NCBI GenBank assembly: GCA_938030665.1
Contig: CALHHY010000080.1
Coordinates: 1 to 37,945, forward strand
DNA from: an uncultured Litoreibacter sp.
GTDB lineage: Bacteria > Pseudomonadota > Alphaproteobacteria > Rhodobacterales > Rhodobacteraceae
Direction of reading: 5' to 3'
DNA: 37,945 bases
Below are positions 25,304 through 33,078 of the stretch, piece after piece. The first letter of the stretch is position 1; every line of letters starts with the position of its first letter. The translations under genes and the position numbers were made by a program. The notes under the pieces are model-generated. The model ran no database searches and was not told where the DNA came from. It was given only the letters and a program-made list of their open reading frames with translations.

Positions 25304-26341
25304 GTGCTTCTGCGAAAGCTATTTATCTTGTTCTGGTTCGCGCTGCCTGCGGCGGCGGCCGATGTTGCGTTGGTCGATGACGAGCTGGGACAAGCCGTTT
25401 TGTTCAAGAACCGGGGGCTGTGCTATGCGGTGCTGCCTAATCACGTCTCTGCTGACCGCAACCGCATCGCGCTGTCTGTGCCCAACCCGGCGGAGGTTGG
25501 CGGCGCGGAGATTTTCTGGCGCGACCCGGAGAATGACGTGGCACTGGCCTATGTGGAAGGGGAGCTGGCGCAGCGCTGCCAGATCGAGTTCACCACCATG
25601 CGCCGCGACCTGTCGGACCTGCTGCAAACCGCAGAAGCCGGGATGGTAAAAAGCGTGCATTTCGGCGGTGCGTTTTTTGACCGGATCGGGGTCAATCTTG
25701 TGGATGTGGATGAGAATTTTGTCAGTATCAAAACCTCTGACGCAGGCATTGATGCCGACGTGATGCAAGGGCTGTCGGGGGCCATGCTATCAGTGCGCGG
25801 CACGTTGACGGGCATTGCCATCGACGCCAGCAGCACCGGGGAGGCGCGGTTCCTGCGCATGGACCGCATCGCCACCATGATCGGGCGCAACCTCAGCGAC
25901 GACCACCCCAGCACGCGGGAGATCGCGACGCCTGAGGCAGGGCTGGGCTTTCGCGTCACCGGCTTTGAAAGCGGCGACAAGGCGGGCGTTATCGCGCTGG
26001 AGCCGGGCAGCTTGTCGGCCCCATGGGTCGCCGATTGGACGGGTAAGTCCATCGCCTTTGAGATCACGCTGTCCAATGACGCGCTGGTGCCGATCAAGCA
26101 GATCAGGATGCGCAGCCTGCTGTCTAAGGAGACAACCTCCCCCCGCCGCGTCGCGGTCGAGATTGATCGCGGCATGCCCGGCAATGCCTATTGGACCAAG
26201 CTCGCCACCCCGGACATGTCGCCCACCGGCGTGTTTGAAGCGCCAACAGGCGGCACCGTGGGGCGCCGGTTGCGGCTTCGCATCATGGATGTGTGGCAGC
26301 CCGACCGGCCTGTGCGCATCGACGGACTGCGGATCGAATAG
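25304..26341 (+). CDS. Exported trypsin-fold-like protein (putative serine protease)
   Basis: 345 residues from GTG 25304 (weak ribosome site), with a signal peptide at 1-19 (ALPAAAA). Residues ~20-190 show the order of a trypsin/HtrA-type domain: CYAVLPNHV (His47), ENDVALAYVEG (Asp78, in the DxALxxV context) and MQGLSGAMLSVRGTLTGI (Ser158 in GLSGA). The spacing and context suit a catalytic triad, although the serine motif is not the classic GxSGG. The C-terminal half (~205-345) looks like a beta-sandwich. If active it would cleave periplasmic substrates; a degenerate, non-catalytic domain is the alternative. It is divergent from the 24489 gene and its stop is 3 bp from that of the convergent 26345 gene. 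Confidence 0.6.
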   Translation: MLLRKLFILFWFALPAAAADVALVDDELGQAVLFKNRGLCYAVLPNHVSADRNRIALSVPNPAEVGGAEIFWRDPENDVALAYVEGELAQRCQIEFTTMRRDLSDLLQTAEAGMVKSVHFGGAFFDRIGVNLVDVDENFVSIKTSDAGIDADVMQGLSGAMLSVRGTLTGIAIDASSTGEARFLRMDRIATMIGRNLSDDHPSTREIATPEAGLGFRVTGFESGDKAGVIALEPGSLSAPWVADWTGKSIAFEITLSNDALVPIKQIRMRSLLSKETTSPRRVAVEIDRGMPGNAYWTKLATPDMSPTGVFEAPTGGTVGRRLRLRIMDVWQPDRPVRIDGLRIE

Positions 26342-26344
26342 CCG

Positions 26345-26965
26345 CTATTCCTTGAGGTCGATCTGAACCTGCACCACCTCGGAACCCGCATGCGTCAGCG
26401 TCCCCCGCAGCACGCCGTCATTGCCCAGATTGGTCGTTAGATTGATCTGATTGGTGTAGTTGCCGGGGTAATAGGGGTTGAATTGCAGCGTCGTGCCTAC
26501 CTGACGGAAGACGCAATGTTTCTCATTCCCCCAGCAAGCGTCATTAACCACGTCCGACGCTTTCACCAGCAACTCCCCGCGTTTGTTGATGAAGGTCCCG
26601 CCGCTTTTCAGCACCCAATCCCCGATCTTCTCATAGGTCTCGCCGGTGCCGGCCAATTGGATGCGCAGCGTCGCCCCGCTATCCAGAATAGCTTTAATCG
26701 CCGCCTCCCGCATCACCGGGTTGGTCGAAAACAGCGCGTGTTCCTTCGCGATGCGCTGCAAGGCGGGATCTTTCAGCTTCAGCATCTGCTGGACAAGCGC
26801 GTATTGCAGCCGCTGGTCGGGGTTTTGCAGCGCTTGCTGGTACTTCTCGATATCGCCAACCGAGCCTTGGGCGGCGGACATCACTTCCTCAAAAGTCTGG
26901 CCGGTGGCGGCGCTGGTGAACAGGGCCGCAACGGCGCTTAACAAAGCCAATCTACACATCAACAT
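26345..26965 (-). CDS. Secreted protein of unknown function with HEAT-like helices
   Basis: 206 residues from ATG 26965 (GGGGA just upstream). Signal peptide about 1-22 (ATGQTF boundary). Residues ~25-95 are predicted helical and read like short HEAT-type repeats (NPDQRLQYALVQQMLKLKD, then NPVMREAAIKAIL). The rest is beta-rich, with a cysteine pair in NDACWGNEKHCVF. No enzyme motif is seen. It is convergent with the trypsin-fold-like gene and, like the 20419 gene, has TATTTAGGGG in its leader. Confidence 0.7.
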   Translation of the reverse strand: MLMCRLALLSAVAALFTSAATGQTFEEVMSAAQGSVGDIEKYQQALQNPDQRLQYALVQQMLKLKDPALQRIAKEHALFSTNPVMREAAIKAILDSGATLRIQLAGTGETYEKIGDWVLKSGGTFINKRGELLVKASDVVNDACWGNEKHCVFRQVGTTLQFNPYYPGNYTNQINLTTNLGNDGVLRGTLTHAGSEVVQVQIDLKE

Positions 26966-26993
26966 CTTCCCCTAAATAGTCCCTTGGGGAAAT

Positions 26994-27022
26994 CTTGCCT
27001 CAGCAATGGCGCGTTAGGCAAG
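26994..27022 (-). terminator. Weak stem-loop downstream of the HIBADH-like pseudogene
   Basis: A 7-bp perfect stem (CTTGCCT / AGGCAAG) with a 15-nt loop, followed on the minus strand by ATTT only. It lies between the 3' end of the dehydrogenase-like gene and the start of the 26345 gene. It may slow or end transcription but lacks a proper U-run. Confidence 0.3.
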
Positions 27023-27067
27023 GCCGTCATCGGTCCCTCTGCCCTACCGCACGTGGATTTTACCGGG

Positions 27068-27963
27068 CTACGACGCCTTGCCCGGAAGCTTTAGCCCCGC
27101 GTTGCGTGCGTAGACCTTGGCCACGGCGGCGTCATCTTCCCCGCCCAGCCCCATGCCTGCGGCCGCCACGAATTGCTGCAACGCCACCGCCGTGATGGGC
27201 GCGCTGAACTGGGCGGATTTGGCGATGTCGAGCACGATGCCCAAATCCTTGGGCCAAATGTTGACCGAGCTAAGTGGCGTGTAGTCGCCATCTACGATAT
27301 GCGGCGCGCGGTTTTCGAGCATCCAGCTGGAGCCTGCGCATTTGCTGATGACCTCCACAAATTTCTCCGGCGCGACACCTTGGGTCATGCCAAATGTCAG
27401 CGCCTCGGCCATGGTCGCAATATGCACGCCCGCCAATAGCTGGTTAACCGCCTTCATCGCGGACCCCGCCCCGGCGCTGTCGCCCAAGGTGAACACCGTC
27501 TCGGCCGCGGCATCCAGCACCGGCTTGGCCGCCACAAACGCCTTGTCGCTGCCTGAGGCCATCACCGAAAGCTGGCCGCTGGCCGCCTTCGCCGCCCCTC
27601 CCGAGATCGGGGCATCAAGGTATAGCACGCCATGCGCGGCGCAGCGGGCCTCCATATCGCGGGCAAAATCGGGGGGTACCGTTGCGCATGCCAGAACCAC
27701 CCCGCCGGGTTTCAGAAGCGAAACGATCCCATCAGGGCCAAAAAGCACATTCTCCGTCTGCGCGGCGTTCAGGACCACGACAACGACCGCATCAAGCGTG
27801 CCTGCCACCTCACCAACCGCTCCTGCGGCACCACTTTCGTTCGGAAGCGGTCAACCTGCGCCGGTACGACGTCAAACCCATGGGTGACGTGGCCCGCACG
27901 CAGAACCGATGCGGCAATTCCGTAGCCCATGGCCCCCAATCCGAAAACGGCGATATTGCTCAT
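27068..27963 (-). pseudogene. 3-hydroxyisobutyrate-dehydrogenase-like oxidoreductase, frameshifted
   Basis: Two reading frames together encode one complete protein of about 298 residues. ATG 27963 (TAGGAG upstream) gives the Rossmann start AVFGLGAMGYGIA through GFDVVPAQVDRF. The frame then fails, and continuation in another frame gives NESGAAGAVGEVAGTLDAVV to the end at 27068, with DAPISGG and the catalytic-lysine region GAGSAMKAVNQLL intact. One base is missing near 27838-27843 (between cgcttccg and aacgaaagt on the minus strand). Family members (3-hydroxyisobutyrate, tartronate-semialdehyde, L-threonate dehydrogenases) need both halves. It is either a recent pseudogene or a sequencing error. 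It lies downstream of hyuA-hyuB and the TauE-like gene. Confidence 0.85.
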
Positions 27964-28150
27964 GATCTCAGTCTCCTAGCTCTGTTGGTCGACGATAGTG
28001 TGGTGCAGCCTTGGCCCGGAAAATAGCACGTCAAGGCCTGCATGAAACAGAGGGCTGACCGTTGGACAGGTTCTCCGCCAAGGCGTCTCAACCGTGTCAG
28101 CGCCCAAAAGGCCCTGCATGCCAGGCGGCACTGCAGCGTTTGCTGGCAGT

Positions 28151-28978
28151 TCAAAAGAACGCCTCTGACAACATTTTGGCGCCGCTGATGCCAAGGAACA
28201 CCGCGAAAGCAAAACGCAGGTGACGCGGGTTCAGGCGATGCGCAATCTTCACGCCAAGAGGCGCAAAAATAAACGTCGCAATCGAGATAATGACTGCGGC
28301 AGGCAGGTTCACATAACCGATGGAATAGGGCAGCAGTCCGGGGATGTCCTGCCCGGCCAGCACGTACCCCAGAACACCCGGCACCGCGATCATCAGCCCG
28401 AACAATGCTGCTGTTCCCACCGCGCGGTGCACCGGGAAGGAAAGCAGCGTCATCACCGGCACTGATAAAGTGCCGCCGCCAATGCCCATCATCGCCGAGA
28501 AGACCCCGATGGGCCCCGCGATAACCGCCCGAGATACGACGCCCGCAGGCGGGCTTTCGGCAAGGGAAAAAGGCTTGGGGTTCAGCATATTCAGCACAAC
28601 GATCAGCGCGATCAGACCGAAGACGCCCGACAGCATGGCAGCATCGACATTGGCAGCCAGCACGCCACCCAAAAGCGCGCCTGCCACGATGAACGGTGCC
28701 CAGGCCCGGAACATTTCAAGGTCAATCGAGCCCTTTCTGTGATGCGCGCGAGCAGATGAAATCGACGTTGGGATGATCGTAAAAAGCGACGTTGCCACCG
28801 CGAAGTGAATCGCGGCATCGGCACCTACATCCAGAAAACCGACCTCGGTCAGCCAATAGAGTACCGGCACAATGACGATCCCGCCACCGACCCCCAGAAG
28901 GCCCGCCAGCGTGCCGGCAACAGCGCCCACGGCCAGCAGAATTGGGGCAATCAGCAGCCAGGTTGCGGGGTCGTCCAT
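28151..28978 (-). CDS. TauE/SafE-family membrane permease
   Basis: 275 residues with about eight hydrophobic segments and the two family glycine motifs, AGLLGVGGGIVIVPVL near the start and MGIGGGTLSVPVM in the second half. Members export sulfite, sulfoacetate or organic anions, or import them; the direction is not fixed by sequence. ATG 28978 with AAGGAAACAGG upstream is preferred over an in-frame TTG at 28996. It is 78 bp after hyuB in the same direction. It is not beside the cuyA-like gene (24 kb away), so a link to sulfite release is speculative. Confidence 0.88.
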   Translation of the reverse strand: MDDPATWLLIAPILLAVGAVAGTLAGLLGVGGGIVIVPVLYWLTEVGFLDVGADAAIHFAVATSLFTIIPTSISSARAHHRKGSIDLEMFRAWAPFIVAGALLGGVLAANVDAAMLSGVFGLIALIVVLNMLNPKPFSLAESPPAGVVSRAVIAGPIGVFSAMMGIGGGTLSVPVMTLLSFPVHRAVGTAALFGLMIAVPGVLGYVLAGQDIPGLLPYSIGYVNLPAAVIISIATFIFAPLGVKIAHRLNPRHLRFAFAVFLGISGAKMLSEAFF

Positions 28979-29056
28979 ACCTGTTTCCTTGTCCAAAGCG
29001 GGCGTCAGATGAGCAGGGTTAACGCCACAATGACAGGCAGCGCAAGCGCCGGGGCG

Positions 29057-30766
29057 CTAGACTGGTTCCCCGTTCCTCACCGCCGCCTCGACCGCCGCGA
29101 TATCCTCCGCACCTAGTCCGTAATCGAGCGCCGCGGTCTCAGCCGAGATATAACCAAGCGCCAGATCCCTCATGACCTGTGCTTTTGGCCGCTCCGCCGC
29201 ATCGCCGTAGCCCGCGCCGCCGGGGAAGGCCATCACGACTCGGCGGCCATGCGGGACGAACTGCTTGCCCTTGCCGCGCATCGCGTCCCCGTCGTCCCGA
29301 ATGATCGTGGTGGGCGCACCGCCCCTGCCGCCGCGCCGCCCCCTTGCGGGATGGTCAACGCGGTCAAACATCGCCTGAATGTCGAACTCGTGACCCTCCT
29401 GCGCGCCGACCTCCATATATTGGCCCAAACCGCCGCGGGTCTTGCCCGCACCGCCCGAATCCGGGCGTAGTTCCTTCCGCCAGATGATGACGGGGCCTGC
29501 ATGTTCAGTGGCCTCGATCGGCATCGTCATCACGCCAGACGGGAAGGCGGTAGCGTTCAGCCCGTCATACATTGGACGTGCGCCGGAGCCCCCGGAATTG
29601 AAGGTCAGCACCTCCGACCGCCTGGCATCGGCGGGAGCCGCCGCATCGGTGCGGGGACGCAGCGACACCTGGAAGTTGCATAGGCACCCTGCCCCCTCGG
29701 CCGGGACCAGCCCCGGCACCAGCTTGTCAAAGGCGTCATAGACCGCGTCCGGCACGAAATGGCCCACGATATGGCGCAAGGCCACGGGCGCGGGATGCAG
29801 CGCGTTGACGATGGTGTTCTCGGGCGCGGTGACCTCGAACGGCGCGAGAGAGGCCGCGTTATTGGGTATCTCCGCCGCGATGGCCACTTTCAGCGCATAG
29901 CAGGCATAGGCCTTGGTGTAGACCAGCGGGCAGTTGATGCCTTTCTTGTCCACCCCCGATGTGCCGGTGAAATCGGTGACAATGCGGTCGGCCTCGATGC
30001 GGACGGACACTTTGAGGGTGATCGGCGCATCGAACCCGTCCATCGTCATCGACCCGTCGGCCGAACTGCGGGGCAGCGCCGCGATCCGTTCAAGCGTTGC
30101 CCGGCGGGAGTTCTCAAGGATGAAATTCGCCACGTCGTCCAGATGGTCGAGCGCGAATTCCTCCATCATATCGACCAGCCGCCGATGCCCGATTTCGTTG
30201 CAGGTCGCCAGCGCGTAGATGTCGCCGATCAGCTGATCAGGCTCGCGCACATTGCCGCGAATGATGCGGGTCAGCGTCTCGTCAACCTCGCCTTGCACGG
30301 CGAATTTCATGATCGGGATGTAGAGCCCTTCCTCGTAGACGCTTTGTGCATCCGCCCCGAACCCGCGCCCGCCTATGTCGACAATATGCGCCGTGCAGGC
30401 AAAAAACCCCACCAGCACCCCCTTGTGAAAGGAGGGCGTGACCATAGTGATGTCATGCAGGTGGCCGGTCCCCTCCCACGGGTCGTTGGTGATGTAGATG
30501 TCACCTTCCAGAATGTTCTGCCGCCCGATGCGCCGGATGAAATGCGCCACCGCGTCGGCCATCGCGTTGACATGGCCCGGCGTGCCGGTGACGGCCTGCG
30601 CGAGCATCTGGCCCTGCGTGTCATAGACGCCTGCAGACAAATCGCCCGCTTCCCGCACGGAGGTCGAAAATGCGGTGCGCACCAGTGCCTGCGCCTGTTC
30701 CTCTACGACGGAGATCAGGCGGTTCCACATCACCTGATAGGCCACGGTCGAATGCTGCTGGCTCAT
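29057..30766 (-). CDS. hyuB: Hydantoinase/oxoprolinase family, subunit B
   Basis: 569 residues, HyuB type. Typical start VMWNRLISVVEEQAQALVRTAFS, then EAGDLSAGVYD (39-49), GHVNAMADAV, NDPWEGTGHLHDITMV and FNSGGSGARPMYDGLN. It pairs with HyuA to hydrolyse cyclic amides such as N-methylhydantoin or 5-oxoproline using ATP, or, in the related acetone carboxylase class, to carboxylate ketones. A third acetone-carboxylase subunit is absent, so a hydantoin/oxoproline-type reaction is more likely. It overlaps hyuA by 4 bp (ATGA), with AAAGGAG upstream. The precise substrate is open. Confidence 0.9.
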   Translation of the reverse strand: MSQQHSTVAYQVMWNRLISVVEEQAQALVRTAFSTSVREAGDLSAGVYDTQGQMLAQAVTGTPGHVNAMADAVAHFIRRIGRQNILEGDIYITNDPWEGTGHLHDITMVTPSFHKGVLVGFFACTAHIVDIGGRGFGADAQSVYEEGLYIPIMKFAVQGEVDETLTRIIRGNVREPDQLIGDIYALATCNEIGHRRLVDMMEEFALDHLDDVANFILENSRRATLERIAALPRSSADGSMTMDGFDAPITLKVSVRIEADRIVTDFTGTSGVDKKGINCPLVYTKAYACYALKVAIAAEIPNNAASLAPFEVTAPENTIVNALHPAPVALRHIVGHFVPDAVYDAFDKLVPGLVPAEGAGCLCNFQVSLRPRTDAAAPADARRSEVLTFNSGGSGARPMYDGLNATAFPSGVMTMPIEATEHAGPVIIWRKELRPDSGGAGKTRGGLGQYMEVGAQEGHEFDIQAMFDRVDHPARGRRGGRGGAPTTIIRDDGDAMRGKGKQFVPHGRRVVMAFPGGAGYGDAAERPKAQVMRDLALGYISAETAALDYGLGAEDIAAVEAAVRNGEPV

Positions 30767-32850
30767 GACGCGGCTCCTTTCGCGGTGATGTCGATGCAGC
30801 CATCCGGCTGACGCAAAGCCGTGCGGCTGGCGGGGATGATGATCGTGGTCTCGGCTTCGGTAATCGCGGCAGGCCCCTGCGCGTGCTGCCCGTCTTGCAT
30901 GGCATCCCGATCAATGACCTGCGCGCCCAGATAGCTGCCGCGAACCGGGTCAAACACCTGCCGCGTGCCGACATGTGCGGCCTCACCGCCCATGGGCACC
31001 CTCGCGACGCGGCGCACCGTTTCTGAGGGGGTGTTGGCGTTAACCGACCAGACGGTGATCTCGATATCCATGCCTACAACGGGCCTGCCAAACAGTTTGG
31101 CGTAATCTTCCTCGAACCGCGCGGCGAAAGTCGCCGCGTCCGGGGCAGTCGCCTGCGCCTCGTTTAATGCCACGGGGATTTCCCAGCCTTGGCCAGAATA
31201 GCGCATGTAGGCCTTGTATTCCGAAAGTATCGGGCTTTCGGCGTCGCAGCTGCGCACAAACCCCTCGGCCTCGGCTTTTAGCTCTGCCAATAGCGCGGTG
31301 ATCACATCAGGGTCAAAATCGCTGAGTTGCATGTAGACGGAGCGGTTTGCCTCGAAACTGAAAGGCGCGCGCAGAAAGCCGATGGCGGAGCCGACGCCCG
31401 CGCCGGGCGGCACCAGCAGCCGGTCAACGCCCAGCTTCTCGCACAGGCGACCGGCATGTAACGGGGCCGCGCCGCCGAAGGCAATCATGGTGTATTCGGA
31501 CAGGTCTTCGCCATTTTCCACCGCATGGACGCGGGCAGCGTTGGCCATGTTCTCGTCCACCACCTCGGCCACGCCAAACGCGGCCTCTTGTGGGTCCATC
31601 GCAAGTTTGTCGCCAATATGCACCGCCAGGGCCTTCTTGGACTGGTCGGGATGCAGCTTGATGGACCCGCCCGCAAAATTATCAGGGTCCAGCTTGCCAA
31701 GGACGAGGTCCGCGTCGGTGACGCCCGGACGCTCCCCCCCGCGGCCATAGCAGGCGGGTCCAGGCTCAGACCCCGCGCTTTCCGGGCCGACCCGGATTTG
31801 CCGCATTGCGTCAACATGCGCCAGCGAACCGCCGCCCGCGCCAATTTCCACCATATCAATCACCGGGATCGAGATCGGCATGCCCGACCCTTTCTTGAAC
31901 CGGTAGGTGCGCGCCACCTCGAATACCCGCGCGGTTTTGGGGGTCTGGTTCTTGATCAGGCAGATTTTGGCCGTGGTGCCGCCCATGTCAAAACTCAGCA
32001 CTTTGTCTAATCCGTATCGCGCGGCGATATGGGCTGCGAACACCGCGCCGCCCGCCGGTCCGGATTCAACCAACCGCACCGGGAAGTCGGCCGCGTTCTG
32101 GATGGAGATGATGCCGCCGCCCGAATGCATCAGAAAAATGCGGCCGTCGGTGCCTTCGGCTTTCAACCGCGCTTCCAACCGCCCCAGGTAAGAGGCCATG
32201 AGCGGCTTGATATAGGCGTTGGCCACGACCGTGTTGAACCGCTCATATTCGCGCATCTGTGGGCTGACCTCTGACGAGATCGAGACGAAGATATCCGGCA
32301 GTCGCTCCAGCAGCACCTCGCGCACCAGTCGTTCATGGGCGGGGTTGAGGTAGCTGTGGATCAACCCGATGGCCACGCTGTCGAACCCGGCCTCCGCGAT
32401 GCGGTCCACAACGGCCTCGATATCTGCGCGGTCGAGCCTCACAAGAATTTTCCCCTTCGCATCCACCCGACCTGGCACGGTGAAGCGCATGTGGCGCGGC
32501 AACAGCGGCTCCGGCAGGTTAAGGTTCAGATCATATTGCTCGAACCGGCTTTCAGTGCGCATCTCGATCACGTCGCGGAAGCCTTCGGTGGTGATCAACG
32601 CGGTCTTTGCCCCGCGCCGCTCAATCAGCGCGTTGGTGGCCAGCGTGGTGCCGTGAATGATCTGCCCGATCTGCGACGGCGACACGCCCGCCTTGGTGCA
32701 GACCCGGTGCATTCCGTCAATGATCGCGTCCTCGGGGGCGGCATAGGTTGTCAGCACCTTGGTGGAAAAGAGCGCATCACCTTTCTCCAACACAACATCG
32801 GTAAAGGTGCCGCCGATATCGACACCAAGCCGGATCATTGAGGAAGTCAT
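30763..32850 (-). CDS. hyuA: Hydantoinase/oxoprolinase family, subunit A
   Basis: 695 residues, HyuA type, with an ASKHA-like ATP-binding fold. DIGGTFTDVV (11-20) and FDMGGTTAK (about 293-301) bind phosphate; HGTTLATNALIERRG and GGGSLAHVD are also typical. It starts at ATG 32850 with AAGGGG upstream; an alternative in-frame ATG four codons later is possible. First gene of the hyuA-hyuB-TauE unit. The upstream 229 bp shared with fbpB contain a FadR-type palindrome. Substrate unknown; the same neighbourhood lacks dihydropyrimidinase or carbamoylase genes. Confidence 0.9.
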   Translation of the reverse strand: MTSSMIRLGVDIGGTFTDVVLEKGDALFSTKVLTTYAAPEDAIIDGMHRVCTKAGVSPSQIGQIIHGTTLATNALIERRGAKTALITTEGFRDVIEMRTESRFEQYDLNLNLPEPLLPRHMRFTVPGRVDAKGKILVRLDRADIEAVVDRIAEAGFDSVAIGLIHSYLNPAHERLVREVLLERLPDIFVSISSEVSPQMREYERFNTVVANAYIKPLMASYLGRLEARLKAEGTDGRIFLMHSGGGIISIQNAADFPVRLVESGPAGGAVFAAHIAARYGLDKVLSFDMGGTTAKICLIKNQTPKTARVFEVARTYRFKKGSGMPISIPVIDMVEIGAGGGSLAHVDAMRQIRVGPESAGSEPGPACYGRGGERPGVTDADLVLGKLDPDNFAGGSIKLHPDQSKKALAVHIGDKLAMDPQEAAFGVAEVVDENMANAARVHAVENGEDLSEYTMIAFGGAAPLHAGRLCEKLGVDRLLVPPGAGVGSAIGFLRAPFSFEANRSVYMQLSDFDPDVITALLAELKAEAEGFVRSCDAESPILSEYKAYMRYSGQGWEIPVALNEAQATAPDAATFAARFEEDYAKLFGRPVVGMDIEITVWSVNANTPSETVRRVARVPMGGEAAHVGTRQVFDPVRGSYLGAQVIDRDAMQDGQHAQGPAAITEAETTIIIPASRTALRQPDGCIDITAKGAAS

Positions 32851-32957
32851 GAAAGCGCCCCTTGCGTAGCTTCTGCGCCGGCCATCAAGTCAGAGGTGCA
32901 GGCCGTAATCAATTCGATTGCGACCCGGGTGGCAAAAATTGTGCGCACTGAAGCGAT

Positions 32958-32968
32958 TGGTCGGACCA
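32958..32968. promoter_or_regulatory. FadR-type (GntR-family) operator candidate
   Basis: TGGTCGGACCA is a perfect 11-bp palindrome matching the core TGGTCnGACCA of FadR-subfamily GntR sites. It lies 108 bp upstream of hyuA and 111 bp upstream of fbpB. By metabolic logic, hyuA is the likelier target. No GntR regulator is encoded in the window. Confidence 0.5.
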
Positions 32969-33016
32969 GATGCCCCAGTCATTGACCCCCTGCGCACGGG
33001 CATGCCGGTCAATCCC

Positions 33017-33040
33017 GACAAAAACAATCAGAGCTATAAT
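33017..33040 (+). promoter_or_regulatory. fbpB promoter region: shared motif plus -10 box
   Basis: GACAAAAACAATCAGA (33017-33032) is followed by a perfect -10 hexamer TATAAT (33035-33040), 39 bp before the fbpB start. No good -35 precedes it, suggesting that a regulator binds the motif. Copies of the motif also flank the fbpA start. Confidence 0.6.
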
Positions 33041-33078
33041 TCCAGATTTTTCCGCGTTAAACCGTCGGACGGATAAGA

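Noticed and set aside
27964-28150. Short frames between the frameshifted dehydrogenase and the TauE-like gene
   Set aside because: No ribosome site, no hydrophobic or family pattern; the 187-bp gap is treated as the leader of the dehydrogenase-like gene.
29759-30811. Plus-strand open frame of 350 codons across hyuB
   Set aside because: Antisense shadow of hyuB; no signal, motif or ribosome site. The same holds for large shadow frames at 5040-6026, 3220-4224, 18086-19060 and 22506-23123.
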